This document shows, one piece after another, positions 19,001 to 26,692 of a DNA stretch of 64,000 nucleotides. This stretch comes from JABDIP01 sp965250245. GTDB taxonomy: Bacteria > Pseudomonadota > Alphaproteobacteria > DSM-16000 > Inquilinaceae. Numbering within the stretch: the first letter of the stretch is position 1; the number at the start of each line of letters is the position of its first letter. Both the position numbers and the translations under genes were made by a program. Below the pieces are notes generated by a model, which was not told where the DNA came from, did no database searches, and saw only the letters and a program-made list of their open reading frames with translations. The stretch covers positions 3,224,001 to 3,288,000 of the forward strand of contig OZ252296.1 in the NCBI GenBank assembly GCA_965250245.1, read 5' to 3'.

Positions 19001-19392
19001 CAATTAGTAAATCTGAACTAGAAGTCACCACGTTTTCAGCCGCCCTGTCCCGGGCAAGAGAAGAAAGCAGAGAATTATATACACGATATGGAAGCGAAGC
19101 AGAAATACTAGCGACCTGGAGCAGCAATCTTCTCCGAGGCGGAAGAGAATATGGTGAAAACTTCTTCAGTACCGATTTCTATGAAAGTGTCAGTAGGGCT
19201 CATAGCATGCTTGCGCTACCTGACATCCCTGAATTCGGATATTCATTTGTAATCACAAATGAACCAAATGTGTTCGGACCGCGCCCAGTTCAGCCCAATT
19301 ACGGTCAGCCTGGTGGAGGGACGGAGTACTATACGCTGCCTGGCGATCTGATCGGTGTGGAGATCTTAGATGTATGGAAACTCACAGGTTAA
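13018..19392 (+). CDS. SpvB/FG-GAP/RHS-repeat polymorphic toxin with novel C-terminal tip
   Basis: 2124 residues. A signal peptide ends near AQEG (residue 29). Then: an SpvB-like domain from DPFVGSFSTAVPIQ (about residue 122); seven FG-GAP/VCBS-type repeats (pattern YADVDGDGRTDLLF) between about 415 and 860, interrupted twice by related Cys-rich inserts; a TcdB-middle-like part; many RHS/YD repeats (YTYDALGRL) from about 1150; and the RHS core LFYLHARYYDPVIGRFVSADP near 1835 ending DPWGLK at about 1877. After that the sequence changes abruptly to AT-rich DNA coding a 247-residue tip, the usual architecture of a polymorphic toxin in which the RHS shell houses a variable toxin released after the core motif. 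The tip has a Gly/Ala-rich hydrophobic stretch and an end with RGGREYGENFF and GGGTEYYT. Upstream are two LysR genes, downstream an overlapping small gene likely giving immunity. Confidence 0.92.
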   Translation: MRLSSGTSLIAAVGLVVGMGWAIQPGAAQEGDAAPVQVAEAAPVIEPEMAETEGPDAISLAPWAEEAEADTVELAKSRDGQDPSADQLQAIQPLAATNSATSSGGSASAPGLGDSAPSERVDPFVGSFSTAVPIQVPGFHGIAPSLALTYNSSRGNGLAGVGWSLSGLSAIERASPGKGTPAYDGSDIFLLDGQELVPCVTGTISPSCDTGGTHATEVESYLRIKQDTTANTWEVTGRDGTLTTYTAVMGPNTTAPANTYRWAIASVVDTHDNTVTYAWWCDGTPVVQCYADTITYNSSTVEFHWEGRPDPMSFAMGTGTLGNTVLRLKSIDVRTGVHQVRAYALTYPADSAATGRSLLGDVQMFGTDATLDASGTVTAGTSLPKTVFDYASQAAGFAAGAVWSTDHAGTTYEGGQVTYADVTGDARADMIFHKSDNTIWVSVATTSGFSASSQWAAPGGSHQSDQASFADVDGDGKVDLVFRKTNNEIGIFKSTGSGFTAATSWLAMGGDYLPSQALFSDVNGDGRSDLVFRTVTSSCSNFTNTLGGCYNRVCVPAFCPAGSQMIENLGCSYITCNKDDGGIVSRAICQTCQHFQGVKVGLSDGTGFGTPSTWVSDFPGDDGDYQPDQVKLADLNGDGQTDLVFRDGSNALQVSLSTGTGFTTPAQWVSLGGSYYSGQLQLGDANGDGKTDVFFREVSGSCTTFSSTQEICTHDCPTASCPSGATILSYSCEFIECNKDDGGRRTITQCESCSQNGLNFKVLLSLGDAFTSPEIWLVENSAHSSGQAKYADVNGDGRTDLIFQSSSNEMRVSLSEGDGFAAPAVWATPGGTYDDSQALYADVDGDGRTDLLFRDTNQTVTAYLGTPAGVPTDALTSVTNPLGGSTTIAYTPSSAWTNQTLPMVLQTVSAITTDDGRGNTATTSYAYEGGLWDAEERRFLGFRKATTTLPCIAGEAQCPYTETTFRQDRASAGRVEQADRFDGAGTLLTRAVEEYDVNDTITPYTALNIASESHIIVGAVTRRTRVTREFDDYANVVLETAHGDADVLGDEITAATDYSPATGDYIVSLPARIRSFEGADTTGTLLIESRILYDNATDWATPPLRGDPTETQDWLDTAAGFIVSSAVYDGSGNLKVSIDPLGRRTEIDYETGFNLYPIAQRNPLFFAPSNDSRHQTSTQWDTVCGVPTVVTDLNGNDTTTQYDALCRPIRTDLPDGGFTITSYNGIGDPTAQYVETQTPPADGSGNVWARVYMDGFGRPYRSIAKGPAVGQDITADTAYDDRGNVASQTAPYYTGDPVYTTTFDYDALDRPVAANHPDGNWTETDYGVAGVFVSTTTTDELGHPIALHLDAFGRAVRKEEPLGAATVKTDYTYDALGRLTGIADDVENTWAYTHDSLGRTLIIDDPDLGVWTKTYDNAGQLLTQTDALGQVTRFTYDALGRMLTKTARDGTAQAELTTYTYDEAVAGFHNMGLMTRAENPSGILRYRYDPLGRETQRIYTIDGSDYTLASGFDIAGQLIWQDYPDGDSVGSALDPITYDATGRLYAVPGLVTHTAYDAGGNAEAVAFANGVVTGYGYSDHRGWLDSLVTLSGAATVQNMTYGRDPAGQITSVASPLADESWTYGYDALRRLLSATNIDNAAHSRTYTYDTVGNMLTNSGVTGTYSYPAAGSPRPHAVTSVGSWNYTYDANGNMTAGAGRTYTYNGDNLPTQIDTQTYTYGPDGERWKTVDSAPGGGTTLYLGGSIEIAAGVTTKYLPGSAKRVGSPGDPLVETFWLHHDHQGSIQAITDTAGNQVQRFTYYPYGDRIATATAHEESKGWIGERQDATGLFYLHARYYDPVIGRFVSADPSDPMAPGVGLNRYAYAGNSPVMRVDPWGLKYIGNDEVESDRKGGWKQTERSKYGSATPNEYERNKRRPSNIAREIGRAKGRQNAPATTIAHFGPGLLNWFTRFFPRTVAAAPAAAGTAAADGPIPLGDAIAGALLVGTIIADISYSISKSELEVTTFSAALSRAREESRELYTRYGSEAEILATWSSNLLRGGREYGENFFSTDFYESVSRAHSMLALPDIPEFGYSFVITNEPNVFGPRPVQPNYGQPGGGTEYYTLPGDLIGVEILDVWKLTG

Positions 19393-19753
19393 TGCCGTGC
19401 TCGGAAAGTGGCTTGTGGTAACTGTGGGGGAGCCCTGGGATTTCTCCTCCGCTGCCGGAGAGGGCGTGCTACTTGGAAGAGTGGTCGAAATCGTAGACGT
19501 CAGAGAAGAGTGGCATATGGAGATATACGAATCCGTACATTTCTTACGCGCAGTTGATGCAGCAATTGGCAGTAAATTATCAATACGTCCCAGATATGTC
19601 GACGGCGACCTAAATCTAATCTCTAGTGGTGGAAGGGAGGTGATAAATGCAATGCTTCTAGATGAGGGCAACGACAATGGGGGCCAAGTTCATGTTCTTT
19701 CCGGTGGAGCCGCATTATTCTCATCATGCAAACTACAGTTGCCCAAACCATAG
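19370..19753 (+). CDS. probable immunity protein for the RHS toxin tip
   Basis: 127 residues, starting 23 nt inside the end of the RHS gene with GTGGAG about 10 nt upstream of its ATG. It is AT-rich like the toxin tip and unlike the RHS shell, so tip and this gene look like one transferred unit. No signal peptide or membrane segment is visible (MYGNSQVNAVLGKWLVVTVG), suggesting a soluble cytoplasmic protein. No family is recognised. The call as immunity rests on position, overlap and shared composition, which is the standard layout of RHS toxin-immunity pairs. The following 19754-19943 stretch shows no gene. Confidence 0.7.
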   Translation: MYGNSQVNAVLGKWLVVTVGEPWDFSSAAGEGVLLGRVVEIVDVREEWHMEIYESVHFLRAVDAAIGSKLSIRPRYVDGDLNLISSGGREVINAMLLDEGNDNGGQVHVLSGGAALFSSCKLQLPKP

Positions 19754-19943
19754 CCGCATAGGGCACTACCGTGACAGTCAACTAAATCCCCGAAACTGAG
19801 ATGGCCAGATAACTGCTCCCGCCAAACCCGCCAACCCACCTCTCTCACCCTCCTGATGACAGCGCACCGTATAACCGGCTAACTGCCGGTGCGGTCGATT
19901 GATTGAGTCGGCCGCAGTCCTTGGTCATTGGGAGAAGCCGGTC

Positions 19944-20924
19944 TTGGACGTTGCCATCTCCACGCTGTTGTCGCCGATCATTCTGTTCTTCGTGCTGGGC
20001 ATGGGGGCGGCGTTGTTGCGGTCGCAGATGAGCGTGCCGGAGGCGATCGCCAAGGGCATGGCGCTTTATCTGATGATGGCGATCGGCCTGAAGGGCGGGG
20101 TCGAGATGGCCAGGAACCCGCTCTCCTGGGATGTCGTGCTGGTGCTGCTGGCCGGTGTGGTGCTGTCCTTCGTGATCCCGGTGATCGCGTATGCCCTGCT
20201 GCGGGCCACCAGCCGGCTGGACCGCGTCGACGCCGCCGCAACGGCGGCCCATTACGGCTCGATCTCCATCGTCACCTTCGTCGCCGCCACCGAGGCGGTG
20301 CGGCTGGCCGGGCTGGACAGCTCCGGCCATCTGGTGGCGGTGGCGGCGCTGATGGAGACGCCGGCGATCATCAGTGCCCTGGTCCTGGCCCGCCGCGGCG
20401 AGCGGGCCGCGCCGCGCCCGGTGGCCGGGTCGGAGCCGGGTGAGCTGGTCCGCGAGGTGCTGCTGAACGCCTCCGTGGTCGTGCTGGTCGGCGCGCTGGT
20501 GATCGGCTGGATCGCCGGGGAGGCCGGCACCCGCGCCATCGAGCCGTTCTTCGTGGCGCCGTTCCAGGGGGTGTTGTGCCTGTTCCTGCTGGACATGGGG
20601 CTGGCGGCCGGCCGCGGGCTGCGCCAGGGCTGGCGCGAACTCGACGCGCCGACCATCGGCTTCGGCCTGTACATGCCGCTGGTCTCGGCGGCCCTCGCGG
20701 TCGCCACCTGTGCTGCGATCGGCATGGGGCCGGGCGATACCGCCCTGCTGGTCACCCTTACCGCCTCGGCCTCCTACATCGCGGTGCCGGCGGCGATGCG
20801 CCTCGCCCTGCCCCAGGCGCGGCCGTCGATCTACCTCACCCTGTCGCTGGGCGTGACCTTTCCGTTCAATGTGACCTTGGGCATTCCGGTCTATATTGCC
20901 GTCGCCCGCTGGACCGCGGGATAG
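19944..20924 (+). CDS. sbtA: sodium-dependent bicarbonate transporter, SbtA family
   Basis: 326 residues from a TTG at 19944 preceded by GGGAGAAG; this gives a start DVAISTLLSPIILFFVLGMGAAL typical of the family. A farther TTG at 19899 is in frame but lacks support. About ten membrane segments are visible, with TAAHYGSISIVTFVAATEA and ALMETPAIISALVL as family landmarks, and a longer polar loop near residues 165-185 where SbtB is known to bind in cyanobacterial homologues. It imports bicarbonate with sodium. The PII-like sbtB follows after 10 bp, forming a two-gene operon. In a heterotroph it may feed anaplerotic carboxylases (inference). Confidence 0.9.
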   Translation: MDVAISTLLSPIILFFVLGMGAALLRSQMSVPEAIAKGMALYLMMAIGLKGGVEMARNPLSWDVVLVLLAGVVLSFVIPVIAYALLRATSRLDRVDAAATAAHYGSISIVTFVAATEAVRLAGLDSSGHLVAVAALMETPAIISALVLARRGERAAPRPVAGSEPGELVREVLLNASVVVLVGALVIGWIAGEAGTRAIEPFFVAPFQGVLCLFLLDMGLAAGRGLRQGWRELDAPTIGFGLYMPLVSAALAVATCAAIGMGPGDTALLVTLTASASYIAVPAAMRLALPQARPSIYLTLSLGVTFPFNVTLGIPVYIAVARWTAG

Positions 20925-20934
20925 GGAGGTCCCC

Positions 20935-21240
20935 ATGCACACCCGACACCGCATCGAGCTGATCATCGAGCGCATGGCCTACAAGCGCGCCTGCCGCATC
21001 CTCGAGGCTTCGGGCATGACCGGATACACGGTGCTGCCCGCCATGGCCGGCTTCGGCAACGGCAAGCGCTGGCAGCGCGACACCGACATCTCGGCCAGCC
21101 GCGACATGGTGGTCATCGTCTCGATCGGCGAGGAAAGCCGGGTGCGCGCCTGCATGGAAGAAATCTCCCGCCTCCTCGGCGCCCATATCGGCGTGGTCAC
21201 CGTGACCGAGGTCGAGGTGCTGCGGCCGGAACGGTTCTGA
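20935..21240 (+). CDS. sbtB: PII-like regulator SbtB
   Basis: 101 residues from ATG 20935 with AGGGAGG upstream. The ferredoxin-like PII fold is supported by RHRIELIIERMAYKRACRILEASGMTGYTVLPAMAGFGNGKRWQR, with a short basic T-loop region, and the last strand VVTVTEVEVLRPERF. SbtB proteins bind adenine nucleotides including cAMP and control SbtA. Gene order and spacing match known sbtAB pairs. No C-terminal Cys pair (redox switch of some cyanobacterial SbtB) is seen, so redox control of that kind is unlikely. Confidence 0.87.
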   Translation: MHTRHRIELIIERMAYKRACRILEASGMTGYTVLPAMAGFGNGKRWQRDTDISASRDMVVIVSIGEESRVRACMEEISRLLGAHIGVVTVTEVEVLRPERF

Positions 21241-21260
21241 GCGCGGCATGGGGCTGGTTC

Positions 21261-21404
21261 GCGCCGCAGGCAGACAAAGAGATTTCACCACAGAGACACA
21301 GAGACACAGAGGAGGCCGTGTTCGGCGGTGAGGCCGCTCCGGGCGCTGGTCACCTCTGTGTCTCTGTGTCTCTGTGGTGATCTTATTTGGTTTGCCTGCG
21401 GCGC
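21261..21404. repeat. 144-bp inverted repeat with 28-bp perfect inner stem
   Basis: The inner arms 21285-21312 and 21353-21380 are perfect complements built of CACAGAGA units. The complementarity extends outward with a few mismatches to GCGCCGCAGGCA at 21261 and TGCCTGCGGCGC ending at 21404, giving about 52-bp arms round a 40-bp loop. It lies just after sbtB and could stop transcription or protect RNA ends, but lacks a T-run. CACAGAGACACAGAG palindromes of this kind are dispersed in many proteobacterial genomes (established knowledge). Confidence 0.8.
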
Positions 21405-21711
21405 ATCGGGCTGTACTGACCCGCCCTCTTCTGCCGCAGCCGCACCTGTGGTCGAACCCGAAACAGCGAAACGGACTGCGCGCGGCATTGCGGATACAGC
21501 GGTGGTCACTGTCACGCGGCCAGTCATGCTCACCGTACGCTGATGCGATGTGATTGGCGGCGCGGCAGGTCTGCGCCGAATTTACAGTGTCACTGCGCGC
21601 TGCACCCCGTTTCGGATCGGTCGATCTGAGCCGTGCGGGTCGGGTGGTGCAGGCGGACCAATCGGCGGCTTTGGCGGCTGAGGACGACATCGGCACGGGA
21701 AAGGCTTCTCC
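21405..21711. other. gap upstream of the DUF3179 gene
   Basis: About 300 bp between the inverted repeat and the next start. The short open frames here show no leader, no family pattern and no ribosome binding site. I see nothing in it beyond the presumed promoter of the gene at 21712. Confidence 0.4.
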
Positions 21712-23097
21712 ATGGCGACGGCATTCAGGTCTCAATCCCGGGTCTTCTCGATTGCGTCGTTGGTGGCGCTCTCTCTGTTTTGGTCCGACGCCTTGGGCGC
21801 CCAGGAAGCGTCGTCGCTGCCGGATTACGTGATTGAGGAATTCGGCGAGCCTCCAACAGTGCCGGAAGGCCCCCTTTCGGACTCCTTGCAGGCCGCAGTA
21901 CAGGTGGCCTTGATCGACTTTGTGACGCAACAGAGCTGGGGGCCGGAGCAAACCGCCGCCCTGGACGAAATCGCCGCGTCCAAGGATCCTCGGGTTGTCT
22001 GGATGATCAGCGACCTGATGCGCTTCGTCTCGGGGCGGCAGTTGAGCTTCGCGCTCACCGAAGCGGCCTCGCAATTGCTGGAGAAGGAGCTTCCCAATCA
22101 GAATCATTGGGGTGTGGTGACGGATCATCTGATCGCCTGGGATATCCCGGCACCCCCTGATTACCTGCGGGTGAAGCGCGCCATCTTCACCAGCATCGTG
22201 CCCGGCTGGGACCGGATCTTCGTCGCGGGCGATATCGACTGGCGGCACGTGTCATGGGGCGGCGTGCTGATCGACGATCGCGCCTACGATCGAACTGACG
22301 AGCCGTGCAATTGCATTCCCGCCGCGGACAATCCCGAAGTGAGCAGCGCGGAAGACGCCACCTGGCTGGAAGACGACGACATTGTCTTCGGCATCGAGGT
22401 GAACGGCGAGTATCGCGCCTATCCCCGGCGCATCATGGAGGTGCGCGAGATGGTGAACGACACGCTGGGCGGTCGCGATCTCGGAATCCCCTATTGCACC
22501 TTATGCGGGGCGGCCCAGGCCTATTTCACCGACGGGCTGCCGGACGGCATCGACCGGCCCATCCTGCGCACCTCCGGGCTGCTCATTCGCTCCAACAAGG
22601 TGATGTACGACGTCATTACGTACTCGGTCTTCGATACGTTCCTGGGCACGGCAGTGACCGGGCCCCTTGCGGAGAGGGGCCTGCAACTGGAACAGACCGG
22701 CGTGGTGACGACCGATTGGGGAACGTGGAAGCGGGCGCACCCCGAGACGACGGTGCTGGTGGAAAGGCTGGCGCTCGGTCGCGACTTCGATTTTCGCAAT
22801 GGCCGCGACGCCAACGGCCCGATTTTTCCGGTCGGCGACGTCGATCCCCGTCTGCCGGTCCATGAGGACATAATCGGCGTGGTCACGGCCTCAGGCACAC
22901 CGGTGGCCTTTCAGCGAAGCCGGGCGCTCGTGGCCTTGAGAGCCGGCGATGAGATCGCCTTCGAGAATATCCGCCTGGAACTCGATGCCGGCGGCATCCG
23001 GGCCGTCGATGCGGACGGGTCCGATCTCGGCAGCCATCAGGCGTTCTGGTTCGCCTGGTCGCAGTTCCATCCGCAAACGGTGCTCTGGGACGAATAA
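21712..23097 (+). CDS. exported DUF3179 domain protein
   Basis: 461 residues. A signal peptide is visible (SIASLVALSLFWSDALGAQ, cleavage near residue 30). The core from about residue 175 has the DUF3179 pattern: DRIFVAGDIDWRHVSW...; CNCIPAADNP; DIVFGIEVNGEYRAYPRRIMEVREMVNDTLGG; IPYCTLCGAAQAYF. Conserved Cys in CNC and YCTLCG suggest a metal or disulfide site. The molecular function of the family is unknown. It stands alone, converging with the hydrolase gene at 23177. Confidence 0.87.
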   Translation: MATAFRSQSRVFSIASLVALSLFWSDALGAQEASSLPDYVIEEFGEPPTVPEGPLSDSLQAAVQVALIDFVTQQSWGPEQTAALDEIAASKDPRVVWMISDLMRFVSGRQLSFALTEAASQLLEKELPNQNHWGVVTDHLIAWDIPAPPDYLRVKRAIFTSIVPGWDRIFVAGDIDWRHVSWGGVLIDDRAYDRTDEPCNCIPAADNPEVSSAEDATWLEDDDIVFGIEVNGEYRAYPRRIMEVREMVNDTLGGRDLGIPYCTLCGAAQAYFTDGLPDGIDRPILRTSGLLIRSNKVMYDVITYSVFDTFLGTAVTGPLAERGLQLEQTGVVTTDWGTWKRAHPETTVLVERLALGRDFDFRNGRDANGPIFPVGDVDPRLPVHEDIIGVVTASGTPVAFQRSRALVALRAGDEIAFENIRLELDAGGIRAVDADGSDLGSHQAFWFAWSQFHPQTVLWDE

Positions 23098-23176
23098 GGC
23101 GGTCCTTCCGATGGCGGCAAGAGCAACCGGAAAGCGGCGCCGGCTGGAGAACTCGGTTGCCGTCACCGCAAATGCG

Positions 23177-24217
23177 TCATGACGCGACCATCCAGTCTGT
23201 GATTTCGCGGGCAACGAGCCGATTGTCGAGATAGCCATAGAGCTTGTGCGGGTTTGTTGCGGTGGCGCCGATCCAGAAATTGTAGATCTTGCGGTCGTCG
23301 ATCTTGTCGAGATGTCCCCGCCTCTTCATGGCCTTGAAGTCGTCCCGCACGGTCGGGTCGTGGCAGATGAAGTCATCCTGCGCCGACATGTTGATCCAGT
23401 CCTTGATGATGGCGTGGGGAAAGCGGCCGTCCTCGGGCTCGTCGGCGTCGTAGAGATTGTCCCGCACGCCGGGCTCGCCGAGCGGGTTTCCCAGGGTCAG
23501 CCACTTGCTCACGGGATTGTCCGAGTCCTGCACCTCCCGGTACTCGCTCATACGCGAGAATTTCCACAGCACGTCATACGAAACGATGCATCCCATGCTG
23601 TGCGCCACAAGGCAGACGTCGTCGCCGTCGATCAGGGCCTGCTTCAGTGGCCGCTGCAGCCTGTCGCGGATCGCCGACCCCCATTTCCGGGTCAGCAGGT
23701 ATGCGCCCATATCGGCGGTCGCGGTTGAGATGATCTTGTCCGAAAGCCCGGTCAGGCCGCCGAGGAACGAGACCACCGAGGCGACATTGTCCATCCACCG
23801 ACGGTCCCGATACAGGTCCAGGAAGCGCCCATACGCGGCCTTGGTCTGGGTCCGATGGGCAAACAGGCTCTGTAGCCCCACATCATAGAAGCCGTCCGGC
23901 TCGCAGGGCTGATTGCCATGGTCCGGGTCCTGCCCGCTCAACCTGTCGCGCTTGCTCGGATTCCGCTCCAGGATCAGTTGGTTTGAAATATCGCCGTAAT
24001 AGATGAAGCTGTAGCGGACGAGTGGGCGACCGCCATAGCGGATGAAATAATGTGTTTCGCCGTTCGGGCCGGCCTGCTCTTCCAGCGTCGCCTGCTGACC
24101 TGGATCGACCCGGTTCAACCCGTGCAGCAGCGCCTCCGACGCAACGCGCCTCTTCTCCGCCTCGCTCGGTTTCGTCGACCGGCCATGAATGACGAACAGA
24201 TGCTTGGATCGTGGCAT
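23177..24217 (-). CDS. alpha/beta-hydrolase-fold protein (putative lipase/esterase)
   Basis: 346 residues from ATG 24217. It begins KHLFVIHGRSTKPSE (oxyanion-hole type HG motif) and has the nucleophile elbow VCLVAHSMGCIVSYDVL near residue 213. A region FLGGLTGLSDKIISTATADMGAYL lies before it, and NFWIGATATNPHKLYGYLDN near the C-terminus. This pattern fits bacterial serine hydrolases related to the PGAP1/lipase branch. No signal peptide, so probably cytoplasmic. The substrate is unknown. Divergent from the DUF4910 gene; the 24218-24411 gap between starts has no gene and presumably holds both promoters. Confidence 0.78.
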   Translation of the reverse strand: MPRSKHLFVIHGRSTKPSEAEKRRVASEALLHGLNRVDPGQQATLEEQAGPNGETHYFIRYGGRPLVRYSFIYYGDISNQLILERNPSKRDRLSGQDPDHGNQPCEPDGFYDVGLQSLFAHRTQTKAAYGRFLDLYRDRRWMDNVASVVSFLGGLTGLSDKIISTATADMGAYLLTRKWGSAIRDRLQRPLKQALIDGDDVCLVAHSMGCIVSYDVLWKFSRMSEYREVQDSDNPVSKWLTLGNPLGEPGVRDNLYDADEPEDGRFPHAIIKDWINMSAQDDFICHDPTVRDDFKAMKRRGHLDKIDDRKIYNFWIGATATNPHKLYGYLDNRLVAREITDWMVAS

Positions 24218-24411
24218 GGGCCTTCTCCGAATTCTGGGGGCCACCGCCGCGGCCCGAATGGAATGGACTGGTCCGCCCGCGAGGGGCGGTAATTCATCTG
24301 AACCGGCCGGTCTGTTCGGCCGAACAATGGCGCAGCCTAGACCTTCCACCACGTCCCCGCCTATGGTCGAATTTGAAAAAGCGATTCGGGTTGCACGCGG
24401 GAGTGGCCCTG

Positions 24412-25752
24412 GTGTCCTCGGGCTTCGACAGCCGGTCTCAGGCTGATTATTCGGCGCTGTTCGATGCGCTGTTCCCGCTCTGCCGCAGCATCACCGGGCC
24501 GGGACTGTTGGACAGCCTTGAGCTGTTCCAGCGCTACATGCCGCTGGAGGTGGAGAGCGTCGCCACCGGCACCCGGGTGTTCGACTGGGAGGCGCCGCCG
24601 GAATGGCGCATCCGCTCCGCCCGGCTGACCGGTCCGGACGGCCGGACCATCGTCGATTTCGCCGACAGCAATCTGCATGTGGTGAGCTATTCCGAGCCGG
24701 TCCGCGCGACGCTGCCGCTGGAGGAATTGCAACCGCACCTGCACTCCCTGCCCGACCAGCCGGAGCTGGTGCCCTACGTCACCTCCTATTACCGGCGCAA
24801 CTGGGGCTTCTGCCTGCCGCACCGGGTGCGCGCCGCACTGCCGCCCGGCGAGTACGATGTCGAGATCGACAGCGACTTCGTCGATGGCGGCGTGCCCTTC
24901 GCCTGGTGCGACCTGCCCGGCGACAGCCGCCGGCTGGTGCAGCTATCCTCCTATCTCTGCCATCCGAGCCTGGCCAACAACGAGCTGAGCGGACCGCTGG
25001 TCCTGCTCGGCCTGTACCACCGCATCGCCGGCTGGGATCGGCGGCGGCACAGTTACCGCTTCCTGCTGAACCCGGAGACCATCGGCAGCCTGTGCTACCT
25101 GCACCGCCACCATGAGGATCTGACCGGACGGCTGGTCGGCGGGCTGGTTCTGACTTGTCTTGGCGGGCCGAACACGACGCTGTCGATCAAGCGCTCGCGC
25201 CAGGAGGACACGCGGATCGACCGGCTGGCGGACCATCTCGCGCGGCACGACCCGGAGCGCTGGCGGGTGCGGTCCTTCGACCCGACCGGCGGGTCGGACG
25301 AGCGGCAGTTCTGCGCCCCCGGCTTCAACCTGCCCATCGCCCAGGCGGCCCGCACCATCTATGCGGAATACGACGCGTACCATACGTCGGGCGACGACAA
25401 GGCGTTCATGGATATCGCCCGGATCGTCGACAGCGTGGATCGGCTTGAGGGCTTCCTGCGGGCCTTCGACGCCGGCGGCACCTATCTCAACGAGGCGCCC
25501 TACGGAGAACCGCAGCTCGGCCGACGCGGCCTCTACCCATCGGTCAACAGCCCGCGGACCTGGGGCCTGTCCGACGACGACACCCAGGACGAACGGGAGA
25601 TCCTGAACAGCGTGCTGACCATCCTCTCCTACGCCGACGGCACCAACGATCTGGTCGCCATCGCCGAGCGGCGCGGCGTGCCGGTGACCGACCTGATCCC
25701 GATCGCCCGGCGGCTGGAAGAGGCCGGGCTGCTGGCCTTCCGGGCGGGCTGA
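24412..25752 (+). CDS. DUF4910/DUF2172 aminopeptidase-like protein
   Basis: About 446 residues from GTG 24412, preceded by GGGAG at a suitable distance; several in-frame alternatives lie just upstream (GTG 24403, TTG 24391). The protein has ADYSALFDALFPLCRSITG at the start, a DUF2172 insert, and the DUF4910 metal-site region LSSYLCHPSLANNELSGPLVLLG, FLLNPETIGSLCYL and FDPTGGSDERQF, with EYDAYHTSGDD later, as expected of this M28-like zinc peptidase fold. A C-terminal winged-helix-like part follows (DLVAIAERRGVPVTDL). Homologues often occur in polysaccharide or sugar-modification loci. The formyltransferase gene follows 5 bp later, so the two likely form an operon that modifies an amino-sugar or peptide-like substrate (inference). 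Confidence 0.85.
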   Translation: MSSGFDSRSQADYSALFDALFPLCRSITGPGLLDSLELFQRYMPLEVESVATGTRVFDWEAPPEWRIRSARLTGPDGRTIVDFADSNLHVVSYSEPVRATLPLEELQPHLHSLPDQPELVPYVTSYYRRNWGFCLPHRVRAALPPGEYDVEIDSDFVDGGVPFAWCDLPGDSRRLVQLSSYLCHPSLANNELSGPLVLLGLYHRIAGWDRRRHSYRFLLNPETIGSLCYLHRHHEDLTGRLVGGLVLTCLGGPNTTLSIKRSRQEDTRIDRLADHLARHDPERWRVRSFDPTGGSDERQFCAPGFNLPIAQAARTIYAEYDAYHTSGDDKAFMDIARIVDSVDRLEGFLRAFDAGGTYLNEAPYGEPQLGRRGLYPSVNSPRTWGLSDDDTQDEREILNSVLTILSYADGTNDLVAIAERRGVPVTDLIPIARRLEEAGLLAFRAG

Positions 25753-25757
25753 CGGCG

Positions 25758-26600
25758 ATGCGCGTCGTCACCGTCACCGGCGATCATCCCCGCCACGGCC
25801 ATCTGGTGCGCCAGGCGGCGGCGAGCGGGCTGCTGGCCGGCACGATCATCGAGCGGCGGGAGAGCTTCGTGCCGCAGCCGCCGGACGGGCTGTCGTCGCG
25901 GCTCTCAGCGCTCTTCACCCTGCACTTCAGCCGCCGCGCCGAGGCCGAGGAACGGTTCTTCGGCGGAAGCGGGCTGGCGCCGCTCGATGGCGTCCCGGCC
26001 CACACGGTCGACGCGGACAGCCTGAACGGTCCCGACACCATCGCCTTCCTCAAGGAAGTCCGACCCGACCTGATCCTCTCCTATGGCTGCCACAAGCTGG
26101 CCGCGCCGGTGCTGGCCTGCGCGCGGCACTACGCCTGGAACGTGCATGGCGGGCTGTCGCCCTGGTATCGCGGAACGGCCACGCATTTCTGGCCGTCCTA
26201 CATGCTGGAGCCGCAGATGACCGGCATGACCCTGCACGAGACGACGGACCAGTTGGATGGCGGCGCCATCATCCACCAGACCGGCGTCGACCTCGTCCGG
26301 GGCGACGGCCTGCACGACCTCGCCGCCCGAGCCGTCCAGGGCTTCGCGGACAGCCTCCCCGGCCTGCTGGCAGAAGTCGCCGACGGGTCGAGTGGCGTCG
26401 CCGGAATGCCCCAAACCACGGCCGGCCGCCTCTGGACCACCGAGATGTGGCGGCCGGAGCACCTGGTGGTGATCTACGACCACTACGAGGACCGCATCGT
26501 CGACCGGGCCCTGGACGGCGAACTGGCCGGACGCACGCCGACGCTGATCAGCGCCTGTCATGCACGCGCCGGCCAAACATCCGCCTCACGGATGCCGTGA
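25758..26600 (+). CDS. formyltransferase-family protein
   Basis: 280 residues. The catalytic core is of the methionyl-tRNA/GAR/sugar formyltransferase type: ILSYGCHKLAAPVL, then YAWNVHGGLSPWYRGTATHFW with the Asn-x-His pair, and TTDQLDGGAIIHQT carrying the Asp. The enzyme should pass a formyl group from N10-formyl-tetrahydrofolate to an amine. It lacks the C-terminal tRNA-recognition domain of Fmt, so a small-molecule or sugar substrate is more likely. Coupled to the upstream DUF4910 gene. Confidence 0.85.
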   Translation: MRVVTVTGDHPRHGHLVRQAAASGLLAGTIIERRESFVPQPPDGLSSRLSALFTLHFSRRAEAEERFFGGSGLAPLDGVPAHTVDADSLNGPDTIAFLKEVRPDLILSYGCHKLAAPVLACARHYAWNVHGGLSPWYRGTATHFWPSYMLEPQMTGMTLHETTDQLDGGAIIHQTGVDLVRGDGLHDLAARAVQGFADSLPGLLAEVADGSSGVAGMPQTTAGRLWTTEMWRPEHLVVIYDHYEDRIVDRALDGELAGRTPTLISACHARAGQTSASRMP

Positions 26601-26692
26601 TCCCTTTGTATCCGCAGTGATGCCGCCCGGCCGTCCTCTCCGACTGCCGACCGCCCGGATGGAGAATGGCCGGTCCGATCTACCGCGCGGAC

